Shown: positions 25,569-34,701 of the stretch, in pieces
Position numbering within the stretch: position 1 is the first letter of the stretch
Layout: every line of letters starts with the position of its first letter
Source: Mycolicibacterium baixiangningiae
GTDB taxonomy: Bacteria > Actinomycetota > Actinomycetes > Mycobacteriales > Mycobacteriaceae
DNA length: 64,000 nt
Reading direction: 5' to 3'
Assembly (NCBI RefSeq): GCF_016313185.1
Contig: NZ_CP066218.1
Location: 496,001 to 560,000, forward strand
Made by a program: the position numbers and the translations under genes
Notes under the pieces: model-generated
Databases searched by the model: none
Told to the model about the DNA's origin: nothing
What the model saw: only the letters and a program-made list of their open reading frames with translations

Positions 25569-27122
25569 TCATTGCTGACTGCCATCCGCAGGGGGGTACT
25601 GCCCGTCAGAAGTACTACCGGCTAGCAGGGGTACATCCCTTCTCTCGAGCTCTTCGATCGCCCGCGCCACGCCGGCGCCGTACGCGGGATCGGCTCGGCC
25701 GCAGAGGGAAATCCACCGCTGCTGGATCTCGTGGGGGACGCCTCGCATGGCGCGGGCGGTGTTGGCGAACAGGCGGTCCTGTTCGTCGGCGGTCATCAGG
25801 CGGAACAGGGCGCGCGGTTGCGTGAAGTAGGCATCGTCGTCGTCGCGGTGATTCCAGTGCCCTGCGGCGACGAAGCCGAGCTCTTCCGGCGGATGACCGT
25901 AGCCCGGCTGTTCCTGCCACTCGCCGTAGCTGTTGGGTTCATAGGGCAGCGTGCCGCCGTAGTTGCCGTCGACGCGCATGGCGCCGTCACGGTGGTAGGC
26001 GTGCACGGGGCAACGGGCCGCGTTGACCGGTATCTGATGATGGTTGACGCCCAACCGGTAGTTCTGGGCGTCGTTGTAGGAAAACAGTCGTCCCTGAAGC
26101 ATCTTGTCCGGCGAGAATCCGATGCCGGGGACGATTCGCGCGGGTGAGAAGGCTGCCTGCTCGACCTCGGCGAAGTAGTTGTCCGGGTTGCGGTTGAGTT
26201 CCCATACACCGACTTCGATGAGGGGGTGGGCGCCGTGCGGCCAGACCTTCGTGAGGTCGAACGGGTTGTAGGGCAGCGCCGCCGCCTCGTACTCGGACAT
26301 GATCTGCACGAACAACTTCCAACGCGGGAACTCGCCGTGTTCGATCGACTCGTACAGATCCCGCTGGTGACTCTCACGGTCCCTGCCTACGAGCGCCTCC
26401 GCCTCGGCGTCGGTCAGGAACTCGATACCCTGCTGGCAGACGTGGTGGAACTTCACCCAGTTCCGAACTCCCTCAGCGTTGACGAAGCTGTACGTGTGTG
26501 AACCGAATCCGTGCATGTGGCGGTAGGACTTCGGGATGCCGCGGTCGCTCATCGTGATGGTGACCTGGTGCAGGGACTCGGGCAGCAGACTCCACCAGTC
26601 CCAGTTGTTCCGCGGGCTGTGCAGATTGGTGCGGGGGTCCCGCTTGACGACATGGTTGAGGTCGGTGAACTTGAGCGGGTCGCGGTGGAAGAACACCGGG
26701 GTGTTGTTGCCGACCAGGTCCCAGTTGCCCTCCTCGGTGTAGAACTTCACCGCGAAACCACGGATGTCCCGGGTGGCCTCTGCGGCGCCACGTTCACCTG
26801 CCACCGTGGAGAACCTGACGAAGAGTTGGGTCTGCATCCCCACCTCCGAGAACAACTTGGCGCGGGTGTATTGCGTGATGTCGTTGGTGACGGTGAAGGT
26901 GCCGTATGCCCCGGAACCCTTTGCGTGCATCCGCCGTTCGGGGATCACCTCGCGGTCGAAGTGTGCGAGCTTCTCGAGGAACCAGACGTCCTGCAGCAGC
27001 ATCGGTCCCCGGGGCCCGGCGGTCGCCACGTTGTTGTTGTCGACCACCGGCGCCCCGGCGACGGTGGTGAGTTTTCCGGCGCGCAGATCGGCGCTTCCGT
27101 TCGCCTGTCCGTTGGCAGTCAC
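25569..27122 (-). CDS. katA: monofunctional haem catalase
   Basis: This 517-residue small-subunit (clade 3-like) catalase has active-site His66 in [12 protein letters not shown], the Asn pair in GNNTPVFF (139-140), and the proximal haem ligand Tyr in [14 protein letters not shown] near 344. It disproportionates hydrogen peroxide in the cytoplasm. GTG start at 27122 with GAGGAG five bases upstream. It opens the run catalase-SDR-SDR-sigma-cupin on the minus strand. The symbol is by family; mycobacteria also have KatG, which is a different fold. Confidence 0.93.
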   Translation of the reverse strand: MTANGQANGSADLRAGKLTTVAGAPVVDNNNVATAGPRGPMLLQDVWFLEKLAHFDREVIPERRMHAKGSGAYGTFTVTNDITQYTRAKLFSEVGMQTQLFVRFSTVAGERGAAEATRDIRGFAVKFYTEEGNWDLVGNNTPVFFHRDPLKFTDLNHVVKRDPRTNLHSPRNNWDWWSLLPESLHQVTITMSDRGIPKSYRHMHGFGSHTYSFVNAEGVRNWVKFHHVCQQGIEFLTDAEAEALVGRDRESHQRDLYESIEHGEFPRWKLFVQIMSEYEAAALPYNPFDLTKVWPHGAHPLIEVGVWELNRNPDNYFAEVEQAAFSPARIVPGIGFSPDKMLQGRLFSYNDAQNYRLGVNHHQIPVNAARCPVHAYHRDGAMRVDGNYGGTLPYEPNSYGEWQEQPGYGHPPEELGFVAAGHWNHRDDDDAYFTQPRALFRLMTADEQDRLFANTARAMRGVPHEIQQRWISLCGRADPAYGAGVARAIEELERRDVPLLAGSTSDGQYPPADGSQQ

Positions 27123-27180
27123 GGGTTCTCCTCGATCGGCCTGTTGGGGGTTGAGATGGACTCAATCACCGACAGACCGG

Positions 27181-27230
27181 CCCGGGCGCCCGGGTGAACC
27201 ACGGGTCCGCAAACCCCGGGCCCCCGGGGT
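27181..27230. terminator. two GC-rich palindromes between the LuxR and catalase genes
   Basis: CCCGGGCGCCCGGG (27181-27194, perfect) and ACCCCGGG-CC-CCCGGGGT (27213-27230, perfect) follow the LuxR-type gene stop at 27236. They can form stable hairpins and probably separate the LuxR transcript from the catalase operon. There is no U-tract, as is common for mycobacterial terminators. Confidence 0.45.
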
Positions 27231-27235
27231 ACGGG

Positions 27236-29986
27236 TCACTCGACGGGCAGCGCCATGCTGCGAAGCTCCTTGCGCGAAGTGACGCCGAGCTTCGTGAAGA
27301 TCTTGCCCATGTGCCACTCCACGGTGCGGGGGCTGATGAACAGGTGCGCGGCGATCTCGGAATTGGTGTGGCCCCGGCGGGCCAGTTGAGTGATGTGGCT
27401 TTCCTGGGTCGTGAGCTCGACGGGAACGGTGGCGCCGCGCTTGCGCACCGTCTCCCCGGTGGCCTCCAACTCCCGGCGTGCGCGCCCGGCGAAGCCGTCG
27501 GCACCCATGGCGGTGAAAGCGTCTAGCGATGTGCGCAGTTGGGTCCGGGCATCTACCCGGCGCCCCTGTCGGCGTAGCCATTCGCCGTACACGAGTTGGG
27601 TCCGCGCCAGGTACACCGCGGCGGGACTCTCCTCGAGGTGTGCCAGCGCGGTGAGGTACTCGGCCTCCGCAGCAGGCCCGTCACTGCTCAGCGCGCGCGA
27701 CCGAGCCGCCAGGCCCAGTGCGGTGCGGGTCCCGCCGGCATCCGCGCGTTCGATCAGCCGGGCCAGCGCGGAGCTGGCCGCCGCATGCTCGCCACAACGT
27801 GTCGCGGCCTCGACCATCTCCGGCAACGTCAGCCCGCCGATGACGAAATCGGCGTTCTCCATCGCTTGTTCACATGCCGAAAGCGCCTCGGTGTAGTGGC
27901 CGAGGCTGTTGTGCAGCACCGCTAGCGAGAACCATGCGGCGCCGACGAAGAACCCTTGGCCCGGCGCAATCGCTGCGTCTTCGGTGATCGCGGCGGTCAA
28001 CTCATGGCTGAGTGTCTCCTGACCACGGAACGCGGCCAGCAGCGCGACGGCGGGGTGCTCGTCGTGGCCGCCGATCGCGGTGGCGATCGCCTCAGCCTCC
28101 GAAAGCGCCGCGGCCGCCTCCGGGAAGCGCCCACGGAAGATGTCGGCCACTGCGAGGAGGTCGAGGGCACGCGCGAGGGAGCCCAGCGCTCCCGCTGCGC
28201 GGAGCGCGGCGAGCTGACGTTCAGCGATCGCGTAAAGCGCCTCGAAGTCGAGCAGATCGACAGTGACCCGGGTGATCACGCCGTAGAACCACGGTTCGGC
28301 CACCTCGGTCGCATCCAGATCGAGAAATGCGTCCACTGCTCGTTTGAGCAACGGCGCGGCGACGACGTAGCCGTCGACGACCCTGGCGATCAGGGCGTCC
28401 AGCATGAGGTCCACGGCTCGCGCCGGTTTCACGACCGGCGCACTCGCCCGGGCCGCCAAGCCCACGGTCATGGCCGACGTCTCTGTTGATGCCGACCGCC
28501 CGGCCAGCACGGCCGCTGTGAGTGCCTCCAGGTAGATGTCTCGGGCGAGGACCGGGTCGAGATCGCGCACGCGCCGGGCGCTTACCGCCAGACGAGAGAT
28601 CGCGTCGCCCACGTGGCCCGTCGCGAGCGCGCATCTGGCGCGCACACGATCGATCCTGGTGCTCAGCCGTTCATCGTCGGTGGGGTGCGGGGCTCGGATG
28701 AGGAGCTGGGCTGCGGATTCCGGTGCGCCGGCGTCCAGCTTCGCCCGTGCGGCCGCGAGCGCACGCTGGGCACGGCGGTGCGGGTCCGGGGTCAGATCGG
28801 CCGCGAACTCCAGGAAGGCCGCGCCTGCCGCGATACCGCTGCGGCTGCGGGCCTGCTCCGCCGAACGCTCGAGATGTTCGGCGACCTGCTCGTCGGGTCC
28901 GGTCGCGGCATGTCCGAGGTGCCACGCGCGGTGCTCATCGGACGCCGGTCCATCGATGACGTCGGCCAGCGCTCGATGAACGCGTCGTCTCTCCGATGGT
29001 GAGGCACTGCGATACACGGCCGACCGGATCAGCGGATGCCGAAAGCGCACGCGGGTGCCGATCGAGATGAGCTCGGCGGCTTCGGCCGTATCGGCTGCGC
29101 TTTCCGGGATGCCGAGGACTTCGGCGGCTCCGCGCAGCCAACGCGGGTCACCGGTGGGGTCCGACGCGGCGAGCAACAGCAGCGTCTTGGTCTGTGGCGA
29201 GAGTTCCGTAACCTGTTGGCCGAAGCCTCGCTCGAGACGGTTGGTCAGCTGGTCAGCTTCGGCCAAGCCGAAGCCACCGGCCAACTCGGCCGGGGAGAGC
29301 ACGCGGTGTAATTCCAGAAGCGCCAACGGGTTACCGCGGGCCTCGGCGATGATGTTCTCGCGTACCTGTTCGTCGAGCTGGCCCGGCAGACTTCGGTCGA
29401 GCAACATGCGCGCGTCGTGGTCGTCGAGCCCGCGGATCTGGAGTTCGGGAAGATCGGACAGGAGACGATCCTCCCTCCGTTTACACGCGGCGAAGACGAT
29501 CACGATGTGGTCGGCGATCACTCGCCTCGCCACGAACGCCAGCGCTTGCAGTGACGCCGCGTCGACCCACTGCGCATCGTCGACCAGGCAGAGCGTGGGC
29601 CGCTCACTGGATACCCCGGCAAGCAGGGTGAGGACCGCAAGCCCGACCATCAACCGGTCCGGCGGGTCGCCGTCGGCCAGACCGAGGGCCACCCGCAATG
29701 CCCGCTGCTGTGGCGCGGGCAGTCGGTCGAGCCGGCCGAGTAGCGGCGCACACAACTGGTGCAGTCCGGCGTAGGCCAGTTCCATCTCGGATTCGGAGCC
29801 TCCGATACGGAGTGCTCGGAAGTCCGCGGCGCGGGCCAGGAGGTACTCCAGCAGCGAAGTTTTTCCGACACCGGCATCTCCACGGAGGACGACCACCCTG
29901 CTGTGCCCACCCCGCGCGTCGGCAAGCAGTCGCACCAGCTCCTGCTGTTCGCGCTGCCGGCCCACCAAACGGCGCGGATTGACCAT
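27236..29986 (-). CDS. large ATP-binding LuxR-family (LAL) regulator
   Basis: This 916-residue MalT/LAL-like regulator has an N-terminal AAA-type ATPase with Walker A GDAGVGKT (36-43) and Walker B LCLVDDAQW, a long helical TPR-like middle, and a C-terminal LuxR helix-turn-helix (LTTQESHITQLARRGHTNSE and the ISPRTVEWHMGKIF segment). Such proteins activate transcription when a ligand or partner protein binds. It is paralogous to the gene directly upstream, with matching blocks throughout (for example NPLALLELHRVLSPAELAGG). It lies 19 bp after that gene and is likely co-transcribed. Its targets are unknown; the catalase operon is the nearest candidate. Confidence 0.87.
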   Translation of the reverse strand: MVNPRRLVGRQREQQELVRLLADARGGHSRVVVLRGDAGVGKTSLLEYLLARAADFRALRIGGSESEMELAYAGLHQLCAPLLGRLDRLPAPQQRALRVALGLADGDPPDRLMVGLAVLTLLAGVSSERPTLCLVDDAQWVDAASLQALAFVARRVIADHIVIVFAACKRREDRLLSDLPELQIRGLDDHDARMLLDRSLPGQLDEQVRENIIAEARGNPLALLELHRVLSPAELAGGFGLAEADQLTNRLERGFGQQVTELSPQTKTLLLLAASDPTGDPRWLRGAAEVLGIPESAADTAEAAELISIGTRVRFRHPLIRSAVYRSASPSERRRVHRALADVIDGPASDEHRAWHLGHAATGPDEQVAEHLERSAEQARSRSGIAAGAAFLEFAADLTPDPHRRAQRALAAARAKLDAGAPESAAQLLIRAPHPTDDERLSTRIDRVRARCALATGHVGDAISRLAVSARRVRDLDPVLARDIYLEALTAAVLAGRSASTETSAMTVGLAARASAPVVKPARAVDLMLDALIARVVDGYVVAAPLLKRAVDAFLDLDATEVAEPWFYGVITRVTVDLLDFEALYAIAERQLAALRAAGALGSLARALDLLAVADIFRGRFPEAAAALSEAEAIATAIGGHDEHPAVALLAAFRGQETLSHELTAAITEDAAIAPGQGFFVGAAWFSLAVLHNSLGHYTEALSACEQAMENADFVIGGLTLPEMVEAATRCGEHAAASSALARLIERADAGGTRTALGLAARSRALSSDGPAAEAEYLTALAHLEESPAAVYLARTQLVYGEWLRRQGRRVDARTQLRTSLDAFTAMGADGFAGRARRELEATGETVRKRGATVPVELTTQESHITQLARRGHTNSEIAAHLFISPRTVEWHMGKIFTKLGVTSRKELRSMALPVE

Positions 29987-30005
29987 GCCCGAAATCGTTC
30001 CTGCG

Positions 30006-32822
30006 TTATGCGGTATCCGTCAGGGCGGCGCGGAGGCCGTGCCGTGACGTGATACTCAGCTTGCCGAAGATCCTGGTCATATGCCACTCAACGGTCCGTG
30101 GACTGATGAACAGTTGGGCGGCGATCTCGGTGTTGGTCTGACCGCTGCGCGCCATGCGGGCGATGGTGAGTTCCTGTCGGCTCAACTCGTCGGCCAACCC
30201 GGTGTCCGGCACCGGCATGGCCTGGCCGAGATCGGACAATCCGCGCCGCGCCCGGCCGGCGAAGCCGTCGGCACGCATTCTGCTGAAGATGCCGTGGGCG
30301 CGCCGTAACTGGGTGGCCGCGGCATCCTGCCTGCCCCGGTCGCGCAACCACTCGCCGTACAGCAGGTGGACCCGGGCGAGCAGCACGTCGACGTCGCAGC
30401 GCTTCAAGTGGGTGATCGACGCGATGAACAGCTCCTCCGCGCAGCCGTCGTTCGCGAGCAGTGCCTGCGAGCGAGCTGCCATCCCCAGCGCCATCTCGGT
30501 GCCGGTCGCGGCGGTGCGTTCGAGCAGCTGATCAAGCGCCTGGTGCGCAGCCGCCGTATCGCCGCCGAGCGCACCGGCCTCGACCCGTTCCAGTAGGCCG
30601 TAACCGCACATTCCGAGATCGTCGTAGTCGACTGCCCACTTGGTAGCCGCCAGAGCCGCGCCGTAATCGCCGAAGGTGTTGTGCAGCACGCCTGCGGCGT
30701 ATCCGACCAGGGGGATGACCCGTCCTTCTCCGCGTGCGGTCGCGCTGGCGATGCCGGCATCCACCAGTTCCATGGTGCGCTCCGGTTGCCCGCGGAATGC
30801 GGCGAGCACCGGTTCGATGTACCCGGGCGACGGCACGCCTATCGCCGCGGAGATCGCCTGTGCCTCTTCGATGAAGCCATCCGCTTCGGCGAACCGACCG
30901 CTGTGCACAGACACTCCGGCGCGGTGGGCGAGTGCTACGGGAAGCAGCGTGAGGACGCCGCCGCGGCGGAGTAGGTCGATCTGCTGCTGCGCGATCGCCG
31001 CCCAGTCGGCTTGTTCCCAGAGGTCCAGTGCGACGCGTCCGGCGAGCCCGTACCACTGCGCATCGGCCGTACCCGCGGCCGCTTCGTCACGGAACACGCG
31101 CAACGCCCGCCGCAACACGGGCGCGGCCTCGCCGTAGCCGGCGGTGAACCGCTTCACCAAGCCGGTCAACAGGAGATCCGCGGCGCCCGGCGCCGCGGTG
31201 GGCGCGGGTGCGGCGGCACACGCCGTCGCGATCGCGGCCGGATCCGCAGCGTCCGCACCCGAGAGCCGGGCCGAGAAGATCGACGCCATCATCGCCTTGA
31301 GGTAGGTCTGCCGCGACAGTGCGACGTCGACCGGTGCGAGCCGTTCGGCGCAGGCGAGCAGGTGGATCGGGGCGTCGCCGCCGCGGCGCGTCGCGAAGGC
31401 GATCTCAGACCGGAGTACCTCGACGTGGATGCCGTCGAGGTCCGCCGCGGATTCGGCGTGGGCGAGCAGTTGCAGGGCGGCGTCGGGTGCCCCGGCGTCG
31501 AGCATGTCACGGGCCGCGGCGACGGCGCGTCGCCCACATTCGGCTCGGTCAGGGGACAACTCTGCCGCGGCCGACAGGAAGGCGGCCGCCGCTGCGGCGC
31601 CGCCACGTGCCCTGGCCTGGTCGGCCGACGCCTCCAGGTCATGCGCGACGGATTCGTCTGGTTCGGCTGCGGCATGGGCGCGATGCCATGCGCGGCGGGA
31701 CTCCTCGCCGCGGCCGACCATCACTTCGGCCAGTGCCCGGTGCACGCTGCGCCGTTCGTCCTGCGAAGCGCTCTGGTAGATGGCGGACCGAACCAAGGGG
31801 TGGCGGAACTGGATTCGCCTGCCGATCGTCAACAAACCGGCCTCTTCGGCGGGGCCGGCGGCGTCAACGCCGACTCCCAGCAGGGCGGCGGTCGCCCACA
31901 CGTCCATGGGCTGGCCCGCAGGCTCCGACGCCGCGATCAACAGCAGGGTCCGTGTCGGCTCTGGCAGCCCGGGTAGGAGTCTGGAGTACACCGACTCGAC
32001 GCGTTCGGCGGGAAGGCGCGCCTTGGCCCACCCGTAACCCCCTGCGAGCTCTGCCGGCGTCAGTACGCGGTGAAGCTCCAAGAGCGCCAACGGATTCCCT
32101 GCTGCTTCGGCGAGAATGCCGGCCTGTGTCCGCTCATCGACGCGACCGGGCAGTGATCTGGCCAGCAGCGCACGGGCGGCGCGGTCGTCCAGCCGCTCCA
32201 ACCACATCTCCGGAAGGCCGGCCAGTTCGCTGTCACTGTCGAACGGCCGCGCGGCGAAGATCATCACGACAGGGTCCGCGGCCAGCCGCCGCGCCACGAA
32301 TCCGAACACCTGCAGGGAGGCCTTGTCCAGCCACTGCGCGTCGTCGATGGCGCACACGATGGGCGTGGTTCGGGCCGCCTCGCCGAGCAGGGTCAGCACG
32401 GCCAGCGCGACGCGGAACCGGTCGGGCGCATCCCCGTCGCTGAGCCCCAGGACGACGAGCAGCGCGTCTCGCTGCGGCGGCAGAAGGTCCCCGAACTGAC
32501 CCGTCAACGGCTGGCAGACTTGTTGCACACCGGAGTACGCCAATTCCGACTCGTATTCGACACCGCTGACACAGAGGTGTCGCATATGGGTGGCGCGTGT
32601 CAGCGCGGAGGTGAGCAGAGCGGTCTTCCCGATCCCGGCCTCGCCCCGGATGACCAGCGCACCGCTTCGACTCTGCCGGGCGCCGTCGATGAGCCGGGAC
32701 AACGTCTCCTGCTCACGGTGGCGGCCGAGGAGTTCGGGCTGAGCGGACACACGCAACATCCTGGCACCCCCGGCCGGGGCGCCGGGTGGTTTGCTCAAAC
32801 GGTCCGCCTCGGCGAGAGTCAC
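30006..32822 (-). CDS. large ATP-binding LuxR-family (LAL) regulator, paralogue
   Basis: This 938-residue LAL regulator has the same plan as its neighbour: Walker A GEAGIGKT (60-67), Walker B VCAIDDAQW, a helical repeat region, and a C-terminal LuxR domain with ISPRTVEWHMTRIFGKL. The tandem pair probably arose by duplication. The start is uncertain: GTG 32822 lies 12 bp after the HD-protein stop but has a poor ribosome binding site, while ATG 32759 (residue 22 here) would begin MLRVSAQPELLGR closer to the conserved region. Ligand and targets are unknown. Confidence 0.85.
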   Translation of the reverse strand: MTLAEADRLSKPPGAPAGGARMLRVSAQPELLGRHREQETLSRLIDGARQSRSGALVIRGEAGIGKTALLTSALTRATHMRHLCVSGVEYESELAYSGVQQVCQPLTGQFGDLLPPQRDALLVVLGLSDGDAPDRFRVALAVLTLLGEAARTTPIVCAIDDAQWLDKASLQVFGFVARRLAADPVVMIFAARPFDSDSELAGLPEMWLERLDDRAARALLARSLPGRVDERTQAGILAEAAGNPLALLELHRVLTPAELAGGYGWAKARLPAERVESVYSRLLPGLPEPTRTLLLIAASEPAGQPMDVWATAALLGVGVDAAGPAEEAGLLTIGRRIQFRHPLVRSAIYQSASQDERRSVHRALAEVMVGRGEESRRAWHRAHAAAEPDESVAHDLEASADQARARGGAAAAAAFLSAAAELSPDRAECGRRAVAAARDMLDAGAPDAALQLLAHAESAADLDGIHVEVLRSEIAFATRRGGDAPIHLLACAERLAPVDVALSRQTYLKAMMASIFSARLSGADAADPAAIATACAAAPAPTAAPGAADLLLTGLVKRFTAGYGEAAPVLRRALRVFRDEAAAGTADAQWYGLAGRVALDLWEQADWAAIAQQQIDLLRRGGVLTLLPVALAHRAGVSVHSGRFAEADGFIEEAQAISAAIGVPSPGYIEPVLAAFRGQPERTMELVDAGIASATARGEGRVIPLVGYAAGVLHNTFGDYGAALAATKWAVDYDDLGMCGYGLLERVEAGALGGDTAAAHQALDQLLERTAATGTEMALGMAARSQALLANDGCAEELFIASITHLKRCDVDVLLARVHLLYGEWLRDRGRQDAAATQLRRAHGIFSRMRADGFAGRARRGLSDLGQAMPVPDTGLADELSRQELTIARMARSGQTNTEIAAQLFISPRTVEWHMTRIFGKLSITSRHGLRAALTDTA

Positions 32823-32834
32823 CGCCGCGCCCCG

Positions 32835-33473
32835 TCAGCCCGGTAGGACATTGCGCGTGATCAGGCTGACGAAGTCGGTACGGGCGAAGGAAGGGTCGAA
32901 GTGGGCGAGCACGTCGTCGTTCATCGTGCCGAACGTGGTGTCCGGCCGCCGCTTCATGCCGTTGTGAAACGCGCGCAGGATGCCGGCCTTGAAGTCGACG
33001 CGCGGATGGGCGGCGATGACCTCCTGGATCTCCGCCGAGGTGAGCGCGTCCAGGCCGAGACCGAGGACATCGGTCTCGACGCCTGCGGTCACCAAAGCCA
33101 CATCCGGTTCCAAGCGGTCCGGAATGCCCGGGGTGGTGTGTAAGGCGATGCCGAGCCAAACCCTCATGGCCTCCTCATGGGACACACCGTGGCCGATTAG
33201 GAAGGTTCGCGCCGCGTCTGCCCCGTCCAGTTCGAATCGCTGGTCGGTGCTGCCGTACTCGTCGGTCAGTCCGAGGTCGTGAAACATCGCGCCGACGTAG
33301 AGCAGTTCCGGGTCGGGGACCAGGCCGCGGCGCGCTCCCTGCAGGCTTCCCCAGAGGAACACGCGCCGGGAATGGTGGAACACCAGATCGTCGGTGACGT
33401 CGCGAACGAACTCCGTGGCCTCGCGCACCAATACGGAATCCGGGATCAGTACACCGGCAATTGACTGGGTCAT
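32835..33473 (-). CDS. HD-domain phosphohydrolase-like protein
   Basis: This 212-residue HD-superfamily protein has metal ligands likely at His33 or His34 (VFHHSRR) and His65-Asp66 (MFHDLG), in the arrangement seen in cyanamide hydratase-like and nucleotide phosphohydrolase-like HD proteins. ATG 33473 has AAGGAG eight bases upstream, which decides the start although the frame runs on to 33830. It opens an operon with the two LAL regulators (12 bp to the next gene). It may produce or remove the small-molecule signal they sense; this is inference. Confidence 0.8.
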   Translation of the reverse strand: MTQSIAGVLIPDSVLVREATEFVRDVTDDLVFHHSRRVFLWGSLQGARRGLVPDPELLYVGAMFHDLGLTDEYGSTDQRFELDGADAARTFLIGHGVSHEEAMRVWLGIALHTTPGIPDRLEPDVALVTAGVETDVLGLGLDALTSAEIQEVIAAHPRVDFKAGILRAFHNGMKRRPDTTFGTMNDDVLAHFDPSFARTDFVSLITRNVLPG

Positions 33474-34013
33474 CTTTGTCTCTCCTTCGTGACGCCCTTC
33501 GGCGTTGTCGGTGCATCCAGGTTCGGTCAAGCCGCCCCCGGTCGCGCCCGTGAAACCCCCGGGGCGTGCCACTGGAGGTGACAGGGGCCTGGAAGTTAGC
33601 CGGTAGTGCCGGTGCCCGGACGCCGCTGCATCGAATTGGGGGTCAGCAGCACCGACAACGTCGTAGAGATTCGGAAGGGTGCAGTCCATGAACGCGGCAC
33701 CCTTCCCCCAGACGCGACATATCCCCGGCCCCGCCGCGGCGATCGAAGTACATTTCATGGGCTTCACCTGGAGCGCGGCGTATCGCCGGAACCACCGACG
33801 CGTCAGCATTCGTCTGTCACCGCATCGCACGCATGGTTGATGTGCTCGTCCTCGTCATTCTCGCTGGACTGGCGACGTCACTCGCCGTGGCGAAGTACTT
33901 CCTCAAACGGTCGGCCGGGATCCGGTGATCGAGGCGCGCCGGGGATCGGTATGTCGTCGGGATGCGTTGAGTCTCACGACGTCACCGCCCCGGGGGCGTG
34001 CCAGGAGGAGTCG
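33474..34013. other. divergent intergenic region of 540 bp
   Basis: This region separates the HD-protein operon (minus) from the response regulator (plus). It contains one candidate micro-gene at 33833 and a strong AGGAGG just before 34014. I find no clear -35/-10 pair or palindrome. Confidence 0.5.
33833..33928 (+). CDS. putative 31-residue single-span membrane peptide
   Basis: The frame [20 protein letters not shown] followed by [11 protein letters not shown] has one strongly hydrophobic segment of about 17 residues and a basic C-terminus, the usual look of a small membrane peptide. It lies in the 540-bp gap before the response regulator gene. There is no clear ribosome binding site and no recognised family, so it may be chance. 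Confidence 0.3.
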   Translation: MVDVLVLVILAGLATSLAVAKYFLKRSAGIR

Positions 34014-34667
34014 GTGTCCGGTATTCGGGTGGTCGTGGCCGAAGACGAAGTCTTGCTGCGAGAAGGTCTGTGCAGTCTGCTTGTTCGATCGGGGTTGGAG
34101 GTGGTGGGCCGAGCCGGTGACGCGGACGAAGCGCTCGCTTTTGTGCGGCAGGCGAAGCCCGATCTGGCGTTGCTCGACATCCGCATGCCGCCCCATCACC
34201 ACACCGACGGTATCGACGTGGCGCGGGTCATCCAACAGGAATTGCCCGATACCGCGATCCTGGTGCTGTCAGCACATGTCGATGTCCATCACGCGAAAGA
34301 GCTTCTCCGCGAGGGCAAGCCGATCGGTTACCTGCTGAAGAGCCGTGTCACCGAAGTGGCTAGTTTCCTCCAGGCGATCGACCGGGTCGCCCACGGGGAA
34401 TCGGTGCTGGACCCGGTCTTCATACGGGAGTTGGTGGACACTCCCCACCCGAGTGATCCCTTGGAGCGGTTGAGCCGCCGTGAACGCGAGGTGCTCGTGT
34501 TGATGGCCGAAGGGCTTTCGAATGCGGGTATCGCCCGGCGCCTGTACCTCGCCGAGGCCACCGTCGAGAAGCACGTCCGAAATGTGCTGGCGAAGCTAGA
34601 CCTTCCGGACATCGGCGATCAACACCGACGGGTGCAAGCGGTGATCATCTACCTGGAGAGTCGCTGA
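34014..34667 (+). CDS. NarL/FixJ-family response regulator
   Basis: This 217-residue two-component response regulator has acidic residues EDE (10-12), phospho-acceptor Asp55 in [10 protein letters not shown], Lys109 in YLLKSR, and a LuxR-type helix-turn-helix at about 147-195 ([20 protein letters not shown] and [16 protein letters not shown]). GTG 34014 with AGGAGG five bases upstream is the clear start although the frame is open to 33606. The histidine kinase gene at 34702-36036 converges on it and is the probable partner, since NarL regulators pair with HisKA_3 kinases. Confidence 0.9.
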   Translation: MSGIRVVVAEDEVLLREGLCSLLVRSGLEVVGRAGDADEALAFVRQAKPDLALLDIRMPPHHHTDGIDVARVIQQELPDTAILVLSAHVDVHHAKELLREGKPIGYLLKSRVTEVASFLQAIDRVAHGESVLDPVFIRELVDTPHPSDPLERLSRREREVLVLMAEGLSNAGIARRLYLAEATVEKHVRNVLAKLDLPDIGDQHRRVQAVIIYLESR

Positions 34668-34701
34668 GGGCGGCGCCGGGAGGTGGTGCGGTCTGAGAGG
34701 T

